From assembly GCA_947095535.1 (NCBI GenBank), contig OX352773.1:129224830-129288829 (forward strand): a stretch of 64,000 nucleotides of DNA. The letters are read 5' to 3'. A program made the position numbers and the translations under genes. The DNA is from Poecilobothrus nobilitatus (Eukaryota > Arthropoda > Insecta > Diptera > Dolichopodidae). Below, piece by piece: positions 1 to 11,278 of this stretch; the stretch's first letter is position 1, and each line of letters opens with the position of its first letter. The notes under the pieces were generated by a model. That model was not told the origin of the DNA. It worked only from the letters and a program-made list of their open reading frames with translations, and searched no databases.

Positions 1-2300
1 CTTACTTACATATACATACTTTTCCGAGTACATATATATATATGCATATGCGAGATTTTAATTATCATATATCTTATGGTAGGTTACAAAATATACACAT
101 TCTGGAAAAAGAGGAAACCCACCCAGATTTTGAATCTGACTCTAAAAAATCCCCTAATTCGGAATATCGCATATTCATATGTATATAAATATTCTGTAAA
201 GGGCGTAAAAGGCGAATACCTCTGATTTTGAGTACAACTTTAAAATCGCTCCTAATTCAGAATCTCATATATACATATTATTTAGATATACATATATATT
301 TTGGAAAAAGCGTATAATCTGGTTTTGTAACCAATACTTTAAAATCCTTTTAGCACATTTTCAAAAAAAAAATTGAAAAAATGTATGCTTATTAGTTTCT
401 GCCCGTCCATCCGTCCATCTGTTTACAAAACTTCTACACTGTTAAATATGAAAAGAAATTTTTGCCATGGGTAGGTGTCATAAAAAAAAATAATTTTGTG
501 GAACAACTTTTTATGTAGCCCTATCCATTACGAAGCTACAGCGCCTCAAACTTTGAAAAAGCAATATTTTTAAATGCGTGTATCTCATGTTCTGCTTAAC
601 ATTTTTTCAATCTGAAAACGTCATTCGACAGGTACTTTCCTTCACCTTTGTAAATTAATATCAAAATTACACAATATTTTTAAATTTAGTATTTAAGTTT
701 ACCGTTATGTGAAAACCAAATTTTGCATGCATTTTCAGAACTCCGGAACGCTTTTAGGGATAGATAGGGATTTAAAATTTTGAGAGCAGAAAAAACTTTT
801 AGAATTAGTCTGTTTTTTCCGAAAATTTTTTTGGACCACCCTCTGTTTATGAGCTATTACGGCTCAAAAAATGAAAATTTGCTATTTTTAAACACCTGTA
901 ACTTAGGCACCTGTGCACATTTTATTTCGGCAAGATATAAAAATTAAAACTCCAGTAATATATGTTAAGCATGTAATTTATTGAATATACCAAAAAAATT
1001 TTTAACTTTAAGGTTTTACACAAAATATAAATAAAATAAAAAACTTTAATTTATGAGCGAATGCGTTTCAACATGATATGCATGTCATCATTAACATTCT
1101 TATTTTTTTTTAACTTAAAAATGAAGTTAATTTTGGAGTGTTTCATCCATCCAAACAAAACCGGACTCCTAAATAGGTAAATTGTAGTGTTGGACTACCT
1201 AGACAACTCCAAATAAGTTTTTATCCACCGCAGTGCTTTATATAAAATTTTAATAAAATCAACTGTGAGATACTAAAATAGAATAAAAATTTAGAAAAGA
1301 AAAAATTTTCAAATAGGTTTGGTCACCATTTAATATAAAAAAATTTTTAATTATAAAAATGAAAAAATATGAAATATTGAAATAAAATTATTAATTATAT
1401 TTTTATAATTGCTTCCATTAATATACTTTTACGTGTATTAACGGTGCCTTTTAATTGTATAGGGTTCCAGAGTTACGGTCCATCAAAATAACAGAAAAGC
1501 CCCATTTTCAGATGTATATATCTCAGGCTTTGCGTAATAGTCTTACAATCTAAAACTGCTAGAAGACCGAAAATTTTGTTATCATTATAAAACAATATCA
1601 ATATTATGCAATTTACTATTTTAACTATTTTGCGTTATGGGAAAACCCCATTATGATGAAATTTTTTTTTCATACCGCTGGCACGCCTTTAGATAGGAAT
1701 CTGAGATTTTGAGACAAGAAAGAACTTTTAGAATTAGTATAAGTTTCATTAAAAATTTAGTTTTGTACCACCCCCTGTTTTAGAGCTATCAAAAAGCTTA
1801 AGCACCTGTACAAATTTTTCTTCGGCAAGACATACACAAATTAAAGCTCCAGTAATATATTTTTACATGTTTTAACGGTTTTTCTTAGTTATTTAGAGTT
1901 CCGAAATTACAGCCCCTCAAAATTCCGGAAAAGTCCTATTTTCACATTTTTCTTATTACATGAAATTTTAAAATTTTTGTGCAAGTCACAATTTAAACAG
2001 TTTGTATTGTACAACACTTGATACAAGAATATTTTAATAAATGCATTTAGTTAAAGTAAAAATAAATAATGATAATACTTATATACAAAAAAAAATTATA
2101 ATTAAATAAATAATGAAGTTGGATAATAAATAAATAAATATTTAATTCTAAATTAATTAGTAATTGAACATGGGAAATTATATCGGTATACGAATTTTTT
2201 AATTGGTATATTTCTTTTTTAATATATTATAAATTTTACCAAACTGACAGACAACCTATATGTTATTGTCAGTAATACTTTATTATGATATTAATTTTGT
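1..2300 (-). repeat. Two decayed copies of a dispersed repeat family
   Basis: This AT-rich stretch has no coding frame. It holds two diverged copies of one sequence, about 390-1010 and 1440-1970, recognisable by ordered blocks: a CCGTCCATCCGTCCATC tract near 405, a block around 530-545 resembling CATTACGAAGCTACAG, CCGTTATG near 700, GGACCACCCTCTG near 832 (GTACCACCCCCTG near 1775), and an ACACCTGTAACTTAGGCACC block near 893. The same blocks occur in reverse order and orientation at about 17,290-18,075 and 22,630-23,355, where the tract reads GACGGACGGACGG, so these copies lie on the minus strand relative to those. No terminal repeats or target duplications are obvious. The family is not recognised; it could be a non-autonomous DNA element or a piece of a larger one. 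The last 300 bases are AT-rich sequence only. Confidence 0.6.
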
Positions 2301-2468
2301 TTTGTTATAGATTTAAGTATAGAATTTTGAATAAAAAATATTATTATTTATTATTAATTATTTATCATTTATTATTTATTTTTTATAATTTATTATTTAT
2401 TAAAAATAGTTGAATTTAATGATAGTAAAGTAAACATTAGCAATAGAGACAATTCGAATGTAACAAAG

Positions 2469-2957
2469 GTGCCTAAATATCACAACTGGAACAAAGGAGA
2501 AACACTATATTCAAAAAACGAAGAAGTGGAAAATGTTTCATATAATAGCAGTTCACAGATTGTAAATAAAAGTTTTTTAAATCCAATGGTTCCTCCAATA
2601 GTTAAACTTACTAAAAGAGCGGTTGAAAAGGATGACAGTATATATATATTATCAAAATTACGAGATTATAGAATATATAATAATGTAAGATTATATTTAT
2701 CATTTTTCCATGACCAAGAAGATATTTGTTATGAAGGTATAACGAAAACGAATATCAAAGTATTAATAAATCAGGAAGGATTACCAACGAATTATCAGGA
2801 ACTGAGTGAATTATATTACCAATATCATAAAAGTATAGGTCTTTCCAGTAAAGAGGTACAAAAAGCAGCATATAGACAACACACGTACAATAAATACAGA
2901 GAACATCTTCAAAAAATTAGGGATTCCTGGCAAAATTATTTGATTGGTAGGCCGTAA
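2469..2957 (+). pseudogene. LINE ORF1-like protein, probably 5'-truncated
   Basis: A 162-codon open frame lies directly upstream of the LINE endonuclease frame. It starts at GTG, with no ATG at the head, and the frame is open further upstream, so this is likely the C-terminal part of an ORF1 product. In LINEs such proteins usually bind the element RNA. No CCHC zinc knuckle, RRM or coiled coil can be seen; the C-terminal third is rich in charged, Tyr and Gln residues, as in HKSIGLSSKEVQKAAYR. Its stop overlaps the ORF2 start in a TAATG pentamer. Assignment as ORF1 rests on position, not on recognised domains. Confidence 0.5.
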
Positions 2958-3234
2958 TGACAGTTCATACTAAAAATAATATACAAATCGGTAATTTAAA
3001 AATTTTGTATCTAAATATATGCAGCTTGAGAAATAAGATATTTGAATTAGAAACAGTAATTAATGAATATAAAACAATTGATATAGTAATCCTTACAGAA
3101 GTATGGATATACAGCAATGAAATCATGACTTACAATATTCCAATCTATAAGGCAGTTTTCAATTGCAGAGATGAAAAACGAGGCGGGGGAACGGTCATCT
3201 TTATAATATAAGCTTTACTGAAGTATTAAAAGAT
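2957..3234 (+). pseudogene. LINE ORF2 endonuclease, N-terminal part (CR1/L2-like)
   Basis: The frame opens with an ATG overlapping the ORF1 stop and encodes the start of an apurinic-like endonuclease that nicks target DNA. Visible motifs are LYLNICSLRNKIFEL near residue 18 and DIVILTEVW near 42, the usual N- and E-containing motifs of the fold, followed by RGGGTVIFI. A frameshift near 3195-3208 ends the 84-codon frame. In the next frame the reading continues as NISFTEVLKD up to the insertion point and resumes after the inserted element at 4778. The product is broken twice, by the frameshift and by the nested element. Confidence 0.8.
3221..3234. repeat. Target-site duplication, left copy
   Basis: AAGTATTAAAAGAT, identical to 4764-4777. 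It brackets the nested Jockey-type element; 14 bp is normal for target-primed reverse transcription. Confidence 0.9.
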
Positions 3235-3434
3235 TTTTTTTTTTTTATTTATTGTTAAAACTGGTCCAACTAAACCAACCATTAATTTATTTCTCCCTTC
3301 TTAAAACTAGGTTTTAAATACATATTTTAGCTCACTCAGTGGTTTGCTAAAACTAAAACTTTAACATTTACATTATATTTACATTTTACTATTTTTACTA
3401 TTTTTATTAATTTACATTTTACTAATTTACTAAG

Positions 3435-3956
3435 TTAAGTAGCTAACTCGAATGGTTTGGTTCGTTTCAGTCTTCTGATAACGTTGTCATTTCTTGAAAG
3501 ATGAGCAGCTTCCTCATTGATATGTTCCTGCAGTATGGTTGCGTGTTTGATAGCATATTTCTTTATTTCACTCGCCACATGCAGGATACCTAAATCTCGA
3601 TGCAAATCGTTGTTTCTGATGTACCATGGGGGGTTTATCATATTGCGCAATACTTTAATTTGGAATGATTGAATATGTTGAATATTACTTTATTTGGCAC
3701 AACCCCATAATTGAATGCCATACAGCCATACTGGTTTCAGTACTTGATTATAAATTAAGATTTTGTTTTGTATTGATAAATTTGACCTTCGGCCTAGGAG
3801 CAAAAAAAATTTCTGTATTTTAACTCTAGCTCGGTTCTTTTTATTTTTAAGAAGAATATCAATATTTTCAGTTACTAAGAAAACTTCTACTTCTTGTATT
3901 TTGTTTATGACGCCATTAGCGTTCCATATTGCTATTTTTAGGTCTCTCTGATTCAT
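3435..3956 (-). pseudogene. Jockey ORF2: endonuclease start joined to the C-terminal end
   Basis: From 3956 downwards the frame starts like a Jockey ORF2 (LKIAIWNANGVINK, then EVEVFLVTENIDI, the first endonuclease motifs). At about residue 37, without a stop, it switches to the ORF2 C-terminal region (NKILIYNQVLKPVWLYGIQLWG). After a stop near 3690 the C-terminal reading continues in another frame to 3435, with RNMINPPWYIRNNDLHRDLG, which follows the LINE end domain downstream of the polymerase. About 2.4 kb of a usual ORF2, including all reverse transcriptase motifs, is absent. The product cannot be an enzyme. Confidence 0.85.
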
Positions 3957-4066
3957 ATAGAAGGTGATCTACTCTGAGATAGAGAGCTGAGTTCTTGTCT
4001 CTGTTCTTGCTTCTATTTTTTCTAATCTGAATGATAGTTGATTCGTCATATTGATCACATTTTTGA

Positions 4067-4701
4067 TCATCTGTGTGAATTATTATCATTGTTTGGTATA
4101 TTATTTTGCTGAGGAATTTTATTTGTGGAAACTGTTTCTGTAAAAGTTAATTCTTTGCTAATTTTTTGTGAAGTAAACGTTCTTGGTTGTTTGATTTGAT
4201 CTTTATGTGAGCTTGTTATTTTATTTCTTCTCTTCTGAAGCTCTATGGCAATTTGGCATTCCCTATAGTTCGCTGGATGATCTTTACCACAGTTAGAGCA
4301 TTTAGCTGGAAGAGTTTTAGACTTCTTGCAATCTATTGTTAAGTGTTGTCCCACATTTAACACAGCTTGGTTCACGTTGACAATACTTTTGTGTGTGTTC
4401 ATGTCTTTGACATTTTTTACATTGGGGAATCATTTTGTTACTTCTAATTGCTTCTATTTTAACTTTCATGTGGTTAATATATTGAATTTCGTATATCTTT
4501 TTGATGTCTTCTGTATTTTCGAAAGTAAGCATAAATAGAGGAAGCCTAGTTACATGCTGTTTAAATTTTTTAATCCTGTTTACAACTTCGATAATTTTAA
4601 AATTTTTATCAATAAGTTCATTTTTTATGTCATCCGTATTGCATATAGGATGTAGGTTCCTTACCAAAACTCTTATCGGTCTAGTTTGTTTGTTTTCATA
4701 A
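4067..4701 (-). pseudogene. Jockey ORF1 zinc-knuckle (gag-like) protein, frameshifted
   Basis: ORF1 of the nested element is a nucleic-acid-binding protein. The first segment (4667 to about 4345) contains VRNLHPICNTDDIKNEL, the pre-knuckle domain typical of Jockey ORF1, and then CKKCQRHEHTQKYC and CVKCG, two CCHC-type knuckles. A frameshift near 4345 breaks the second. The reading continues in the other frame as HLTIDCKKSKTLPAKC with a third CCHC knuckle (CSNCGKDHPANYREC), then a polar tail down to 4067. A single small indel accounts for the break. It lies directly upstream of the residual ORF2 in the usual Jockey order. Confidence 0.85.
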
Positions 4702-4763
4702 GAGTGCCATTCTAGGTATCATTGGTATCATTTTGTTAGATCTCTATATTCCATCTCCGTCCA

Positions 4764-4777
4764 AAGTATTAAAAGAT
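4764..4777. repeat. Target-site duplication, right copy
   Basis: AAGTATTAAAAGAT, identical to 3221-3234. The open frame beginning at 4733 is a chimera that starts inside the insert and runs through this duplication into the host LINE. Confidence 0.9.
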
Positions 4778-5116
4778 GAAAATTATAATTTGAATGTAAT
4801 CGAAATTCTAAATGCTCAACCTAACCTAAGAATTGGTGCATTTTACAAGGCCCCAGCGGAAAATAGCAACATATTTATAGATTATATGGAAAATAAACTA
4901 AGGAATAAAGGTAACTACACATTTTTTGCTGATACCAATTTAAATCTGTTCGATAACTCTAATGTAGTAATGAAGTATAAATATATGATAGCCACATCTG
5001 GTTATAGTATAGTAAATGCAACACAAAGTACCAGAAACACAGTTCACTCCAATACCTTAATTGATCACATTATAACAAATTTTACCGATAAATATAATAT
5101 TACTTTTTCAATATAA
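4778..5116 (+). pseudogene. LINE ORF2 endonuclease, C-terminal part
   Basis: The reading includes RIGAFYKAPAENSNIFIDY (equivalent to the Y-x-P motif), then FFADTNLNLFD (the usual GDFN motif here reads ADTNLN), and STRNTVHSNTLIDHIITNF, the C-terminal S/T and DH-type motifs. A stop at 5114-5116 and small indels between 5110 and 5140 remove the expected final SDH segment. Together with 2957-3234 it makes one endonuclease domain. The altered GDFN motif suggests loss of activity even apart from the frameshifts. Confidence 0.8.
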
Positions 5117-5132
5117 AATAATAATCTACTAA

Positions 5133-6599
5133 TTGGCAATAGTATCATTAAAAACAGTTAGGATTATGAAAACTCCAATGAAAAAACATACTATAAGTAA
5201 AACTGATTATAACCAGATGTCTCAAATTGTAAATAATAAAATAGAAAATACAAATATTTTTGAAATTGATACGTTAATTAAGATAATACAGGAAGCAAAA
5301 GTTTTATGTACAATAAAAAAGATCAAGAGAACACTGCTTAAAAGGTAAAATATAAAAAATTCAAGAAAAAGGTGGAAAAATTAATAAAGGAGGCAAAAAG
5401 AAACCATATCAATAGAAGTATTGAGAATGTCGGAAGTAACTCTAGAAAACTGTGGAAAGTATTAAATAATACTATAAGGAATTCTAACGACGATATTTCT
5501 GAACATATTACTAGTGTGCTAAAAATAAACAGAGAAAAGACAAAGGATGAAAATGAAACGGCAAATACGTTAAATGCATATTTTAATGAAGTAGGAGAAT
5601 CCGTCATTAAAGGAATAAAAAAAAATAATGTAGATAATAATTCTGTTCAACATAAAAGAAATAACCGAACATTAGTTTTATTCCCAGTTACAGAAACAGA
5701 GATTTATAAAATGATTATGAAGTTAAACATAAAATTCATTTTCCAGAAATTCAACTCCAGGACTAGATAAAATAACAGTAAAAGATTTACAAGAATTAGC
5801 TAACATCATCAAACAACTTATACCAAAATTGATCAATAAATGCTTTATGGAAGGAAAATTGCCAGATTCATTAAAAAAAGCATATATAGTTCCGATTCAT
5901 AAAAATGGTTCCAAAAATGAATGTGGAAATTATAGACCAATTTCCATATTGAATTCAATTTCCAAAATTTTTGAAAAAGCAATTAATATAAGGATAAAAA
6001 AGTTTATTTCAAAAACAGTTGGTTTTGATGCAAATCAATATGGTTTCCTAGAAAATAATGGTACAGAATCCGCAATTACAGCTACGTTGGAACCAATTTA
6101 TGATGCACTTGATGAAGGGTACTTTGTGGGTGCAGTATTTATCAATCTTACAAAAGCCTTTGATGTAGTAAATCATAGTAGACTAGTTAGTTTCCTAGAC
6201 AAGCTGGGTATAAGAGATAATTGTAATCTTTTATTAAAAAATTACTTAACAAATCGAACTCAGTGTGTTAAAGTGAACGAAGTTTTAAGTGGTGAACTTA
6301 CTATAAAAACTGGTGTACCACATGGTTCTCGCCTAGGACCTTTGTTATATCTCTTATATATTATGAATATACCAAAGAGTAATATTATTTCAAACTATAA
6401 TGTATATGCAGATGATACTAATATCATAAAAAATATGTATGCAAAAGCTAAATCGGTAAAAGAACTAGAAAACATACTACATCAGGATCTTAATACAATA
6501 TGCAATTGGCTTGATTGTAATGAACTCTGCATAAACGCTAAAAAAACCAATTATTTATTATTTAAAACAAAAAAAAATTATATGAAAATAGTACTTTAG
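5133..6599 (+). pseudogene. LINE ORF2 linker and reverse transcriptase (CR1/L2-like)
   Basis: The linker (5133-5348, then about 5346-5770 with RKLWKVLNNTI and TANTLNAYFNEVGES) leads into the reverse transcriptase after a frameshift near 5745. Fingers and palm motifs are clear between 5829 and 6599: NYRPISILNSISKIFEK, FINLTKAFDVVNH (motif A, with Asn where the family has the catalytic Asp), GVPHGSRLGPLLYLLY (motif B, His instead of Gln) and YADDTN (motif C). The linker is shifted at about 5345 and 5745. The enzyme would copy LINE RNA at a nicked target; this copy is inactive both by frame and by motif A. Confidence 0.88.
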
Positions 6600-7244
6600 A
6601 TAGTATAAGATAAGAGATACAACAATTGAAAGAGTAGATAATATAAAATATCTTGGAATAACAATTGATAATAATTTGTTGAAATGGGACAATCATATAA
6701 AAAATATGAAGAAAAAAGTGATGCCTATTATATTGGCTATAAAAAGATTTGGCGGCATTCCCGAATATGCAGCTAAGCTTATCTATAATGGGCACATTCT
6801 TTCAAGAATAAGGTATAATATATGTAGTTGGAACCAGTGCTCAAATTTTCATATTAACCAAATTGGTATTTTAATGAACAAAGTGCTTAAAATTCTTTTC
6901 AAATTTAATCCCAGAACTAGTACTAATTATCTATATAAAACTATTAATGAATTGGATATAAACCAATTAATCTACTTTGAAGAATGCAAATATATTTATA
7001 AAATTCTAAATACTAATCTTAAATCAAACTTAATTTTAAAAAATAGAGAAAATATTCATAAATACAATACTAGAAATAAAAAAATATTGAAATTCCTAAG
7101 GCTAGAACAACAATGAAACAAAAAAGTTTAAGATGCAGTGCTATTAAAATGTTTAATTCATTACCAATAGAAATTAGAAAATGTCAGAAATTGCAAATAT
7201 TCAATAGAAAACTTAAAGAACATGTAAAAAATTTTAGAAAGTAA
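6600..7244 (+). pseudogene. LINE ORF2 end domain
   Basis: After two indels near 6580 and 6615 the reading resumes with IKYLGITIDNNLLKWDNH, the thumb-proximal motif of CR1/L2/Jockey polymerases, continues to 7116 (HILSRIRYNICSWNQC), shifts near 7098, and ends at the TAA at 7242-7244 after RCSAIKMFNSLPIEIRKC, a typical C-terminal motif of these LINEs. Followed by the 3' UTR. Confidence 0.8.
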
Positions 7245-7396
7245 AGGTTGAAATAAGTAAAAAGTAAGTTAAAACAAAAAAAATGTAATTTAAATTTATG
7301 TTTATTAGTTTGTAGTTTTAGTTTTAATTTAATTTCTTATACATAATTTTATTTACATTGTAAAATTATCTGCAATTAAAATAAATAAATAAAAAA

Positions 7397-7675
<279 letters not shown>

Positions 7676-8760
7676 ATCCCAAAACTAAAAATGTTTTTAA
7701 ATTATTAAATTTAGATAGGTAGAAGCAAAAAACAAGAAATGTTTTTAAAGATATATACATACTTATTTTGTTTTTTTAATATTGAAAAGTTCATTAACTG
7801 GCAATGTTGTACGATTCAAATTTAAATACTTTTGCACAAACTCATTGAAATTATTTAATTAGTAATGCCAATTTTCCTTGACAGTTCATTTTTATAAATA
7901 GTTAAATAACACACGGAAACGGAACAATCGAAATGAAAAGAAAAGTTTTGTATATAACAAAATTAATAATTGAAAAATAATAATGAATGACAAATTTTAA
8001 TCAATATTCTGTATAGAAATACATAATATATAATGTAATCTAATAGTTCAAGGGGCAATAAATAAAATATTTTAAAAGCTTTAAAGTAACAATAGCAAAT
8101 ATTTTTAATTTTTTTCACTTGCATGAAAACTTATTGCAAATATTTCAAATTAATTTAAATACAACACTTAGAAATAAAAATTCATATGAAGTTATATGAT
8201 AATAGATAGATGGATATATTTCAATTACATAATATAATATTTATCACAACACCAGCTTTTTAGAGAGAAATTTAATATTAGCAGAAAATATTTCAGTTCA
8301 AGTAAAAAGCACTATTGTTAATAAATGTGTTGGTATTTGGCATACATAGGTTTTATTATTTTTAATGAGAAAAATCATACAATATAAAAAATACAAAACA
8401 ATAAACACACAAAAGTCTACATTATAACTCAAAAATAATGCAAACACTTGTTTTAAAATACATAATATAGAATGTAATATTTATAATATTTCACCTAGTA
8501 TATTATTTTTTGTTTTTATTTTATTTTATTTAACTTTATTTTACTTTATTTTATTTCAACTAATTAAATTGAAATATTTGGGTTTTTTTTTATTGTTAAC
8601 CAGCCAGTATGTTTCTTGATTCATATATTAAACAGACAATAAAATAGTTAATTCATTTGTTAAAATTCAATTTCACATTTCAATTTAATTTCATTTTGAT
8701 CTACATTCTATGGTATTATTTTGCTGTAATATCTCAATTAAATTACTAAACTCATAACAC
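7676..8760. other. AT-rich non-coding stretch
   Basis: No open frame of note, no RNA gene and no clear repeat structure. Homopolymer and TTTTA-type runs occur near 8505-8560. Confidence 0.6.
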
Positions 8761-8769
8761 AAATAAAAA

Positions 8770-9400
8770 GAAGTATGTTATGTGTAATTTTCTGTGACAC
8801 ATACGGCTCGTTTTAACAGACAATTTGGACCCTAACCTACCTTAATAAAATTGAACAAAACTTTAAAAAATGTTTTATTAATAATTCTTTAATTTTTAAT
8901 AATCTAATTAATTAATTTATTAAGATACTATCTAATTAATTAATTTTATATTTAGGTACATATTTTCACTGCACATTTTTAGATACCTATATAAAATGTT
9001 TGCATTTTTTTTTATTTTTTAGCAATTTTATCAAATTCCTGGATAGATTTTCATCACATTCATTATATTTTGTTGCAACTTACAACATCTAAAATAAATG
9101 ACTACAAATATGTAACAAGTGGAAACAAAGCAGGTATACTAATTTGTGACACGTAGTGGCTTGTCCTAATAAAGAAGTTGGGTACAGACGTACAGTCCAC
9201 CCTAATAAAATGAAGCAAAACTTTAAAACTGTTTTATAATTCTAAAATTACTATGTCAACAGATAAGTAAATTTCTATGGAATTACTTTTATACTTAAAT
9301 AATACTTTACTTACATTTTTTCTTAATTTTTAGAAATTTTATCAAATCATCACTTATTAGATTTTCAGTGAATTGATTAATAAAATATCATCAACATATA
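8770..9400. repeat. Decayed tandem duplication of about 360 bp
   Basis: Two diverged copies share ordered blocks: GTGACACATACGGCTCG near 8790 against GTGACACGTAGTGGCTTG near 9148; CCTTAATAAAATTGAACAAA near 8840 against CCTAATAAAATGAAGCAAA near 9201; and a TTTTATCAAAT plus TAGATTTTCA block near 9028 and 9340. Spacing is about 310-360 bp and many indels separate the copies. Function unknown. Confidence 0.6.
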
Positions 9401-10560
9401 TATTATTTCTATTTAATCGAATTATAATTTTGCGAAAAAAAATATATATATCTAAAACAAAAATAATTAAGGGGATTTTATAGTTCGTTAAAAAGTTACT
9501 GGGGGAAATTTTCTAGAATATCTATAATACAAAAATATTTGTTGGTCATTCCATAAAGAAGACTTATATGAAATAAAACCATAAAATGGAAACATATGTT
9601 ACTTTCATTGTGCGATTGGCTTGAAATTTTACTTAACGCTACCTAGTGACGTCCCCTATATTTCATAAAACATGACTTTTGGCGTAAAGATCATTTAAAG
9701 GTTGTTGTAATCATAAATATTACATTATGAACGTATAATATAAATATACAAATACAGCATACCAGGCTCAATATGTATAGTATATTATCACATGTTTTAT
9801 TTATTAAAGTTACACATGATGTAACATATATAGTACAAATTGAATACGTGCAGTCTGTAGTTGTCATTAAAGAGAGTTGCTTCATATACCTAGTTAGTTT
9901 AAGTAAGAATAAAATAAATAGAATTTTGATATAAACCGGTATTTTTATTATAATTATTTTTCGATGATATATAACAAAACAAAAGTCATTAATAATTATT
10001 AACAAAACAAAAGTCAATACTAATTTTTTACAACATTGTTGGACCAACTACTGTCTTTAATAAATATCTTATTTCATCTTAATCAGTGCTACCGTTTCTG
10101 AGATAAAGCAGTTCAAACGGAAAATGTTGGTATAAAAAAAATTTCTCTCGGCTTTCTAGAAACTACTACACTTTATAAATTTTCAAAGTCACCCTATATT
10201 ATTTTTATATTGTTAGAAAGGTCTCTTCGTACCCTTTTCAACGGTATATAATAAATATGGTGCGGCTTGATAATCAGTCCCAGTAGAGGTTAAAAATTCG
10301 AAATTGAAACAACAATTTTAATAAAAAAATGCAATTTCATACTTTACATATTTAAATTATGGAAAATATCTCAAAAATTGTTAGATCTAACACCGTTGTA
10401 GTCCAAAAAGGTAGGTCTGTAAACAACTCTTAAGGTGATATACCTAAAATGTGAACAGGTTGTCTCATTTGAGTACAGAGTGCTTAAAACAAACAAAATT
10501 TAATATGCCCTTTTTTCAATACATTTTAAAATTAAATATTTTTGAAATGACATTTTGTGA
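9401..10560. other. AT-rich non-coding stretch with one doubtful frame
   Basis: The only frame over 100 codons is minus strand 10047-9691. It is Ile/Phe/Tyr/Cys-rich with several hydrophobic runs, the composition expected from translating AT-rich DNA, and no family is recognised. I do not call it a gene. Confidence 0.5.
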
Positions 10561-10569
10561 AAAAAATTT

Positions 10570-10720
10570 TTTCTTGGCGCAATGGTTAAACACATGAGCA
10601 TGTGGGCCGGAGTTCGAAGCCTCAAGTAGATTGAATATTTTTGATGCAGGAATTTGATGTAGTGTTTTATGACATGGTAAAATAATATGTGAGATTGAGT
10701 TCGAATCCCTCAGTAGACAA
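10570..10720 (+). mobile_element. tRNA-derived SINE heads (two B-box-like blocks)
   Basis: 10575-10585 reads TGGCGCAATGG, a near-consensus RNA polymerase III A box, followed 25 bp later by GAGTTCGAAGC (10610-10620), a B box. A second B-box-like block, GAGTTCGAATCCC (10697-10709), follows about 87 bp downstream, without a clear A box. A cloverleaf with good stems cannot be drawn, so this is a tRNA-derived SINE remnant or pseudo-tRNA. The A box resembles that of the SINE head in the 5.66-kb units (TGGCGCAGTGG). Confidence 0.6.
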
Positions 10721-11260
10721 ATTTTTTTTTATAATTAAAAACTTCTAAAATAGAAACAAATGTATGTAAAAACATACATATGTATAAAAGATGTTTTTTT
10801 TTTTTAAAAACAAATTTTTTTAAAAAATAAGTATATTATTTTCGAAATCTAAGAAGTGGCTTATTTTATACTCGATAACGTTTAATATTATGCAGAATTA
10901 TGATAATGTTATCAATGTTATAAATAAAATCAACCTTTTTACATTAATTTTTACAACTCACAGCCCTTTTTAATAATTTTTAATATAAAACTTTTTGTGT
11001 TGAAGAAATCTTTGGAAGTTGTCTAAGTAAGGTTCAGTTCTATACCTAATGAAAAGTCGAATAGATCTGAATAATTTTTTAAAAAAGAATTTCATAACGT
11101 TATTTAATTGCAGACGGTTAATTAGGAAAATTTAAATAAGTAGAATTTAAATTTAAATACTTACTTATTAAAGTAAATTTACTGTCAATTATTATACATT
11201 AGTTTAGTTGAATATTTAAATAATCTTCTCTTATCTTTAACTTCAATTGTAGTAGGAGAA
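10721..11260. other. AT-rich non-coding stretch
   Basis: No gene, RNA or repeat structure that I can support; T and A homopolymer runs around 10,790-10,830. Confidence 0.5.
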
Positions 11261-11278
11261 AAAAAATATCATTCAACT

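Larger units (their letters stand above)
2404..3234 (+). mobile_element. CR1/L2-like LINE, 5' part
   Basis: This is the upstream portion of a non-LTR retrotransposon holding an ORF1 and the start of an endonuclease ORF2. It is cut by the Jockey-type insertion at 3235-4763 and resumes at 4778. Both flanks of the insertion carry AAGTATTAAAAGAT (3221-3234 and 4764-4777), and the endonuclease reading continues across the two flanks once the insert is disregarded, which shows they were one element. The true 5' end is not visible: an ORF1-frame reading stays open upstream of 2469 into an ATT-rich tract, so the start is probably lost or buried in it. Confidence 0.8.
3235..4763 (-). mobile_element. 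Internally deleted Jockey-type LINE with target duplication
   Basis: A 1529-bp minus-strand element begins near 4763, carries a zinc-knuckle ORF1, the first residues of an ORF2 endonuclease, then the last part of ORF2, and ends in a poly-A tail (poly-T on the + strand, from 3235) preceded by AATAAA-like signals. Most of the endonuclease and all of the reverse transcriptase are missing, yet both element ends and a perfect 14-bp target duplication remain. It therefore either moved as a deleted copy using enzymes supplied by a relative, or lost its middle after insertion. It is inserted opposite to the host LINE. Confidence 0.85.
4778..7396 (+). mobile_element. CR1/L2-like LINE, 3' part
   Basis: This is the continuation of the element interrupted at 3235: endonuclease remainder, linker, reverse transcriptase, end domain, then a short AT-rich 3' UTR with TAAA-type repeats that runs straight into a long ATT microsatellite at 7397. 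At least six frameshifts or stops break the coding region, so it is an old, dead copy. Confidence 0.85.

Noticed and set aside
4733..4777. Start of a gene at the 127-codon frame beginning 4,733
   Set aside because: The first residues come from the nested Jockey element and the target duplication; the real reading begins in the LINE endonuclease before the insertion.
9691..10047. 118-codon minus-strand frame rich in hydrophobic residues
   Set aside because: Composition is that of translated AT-rich DNA and no domain or conserved neighbour supports it.
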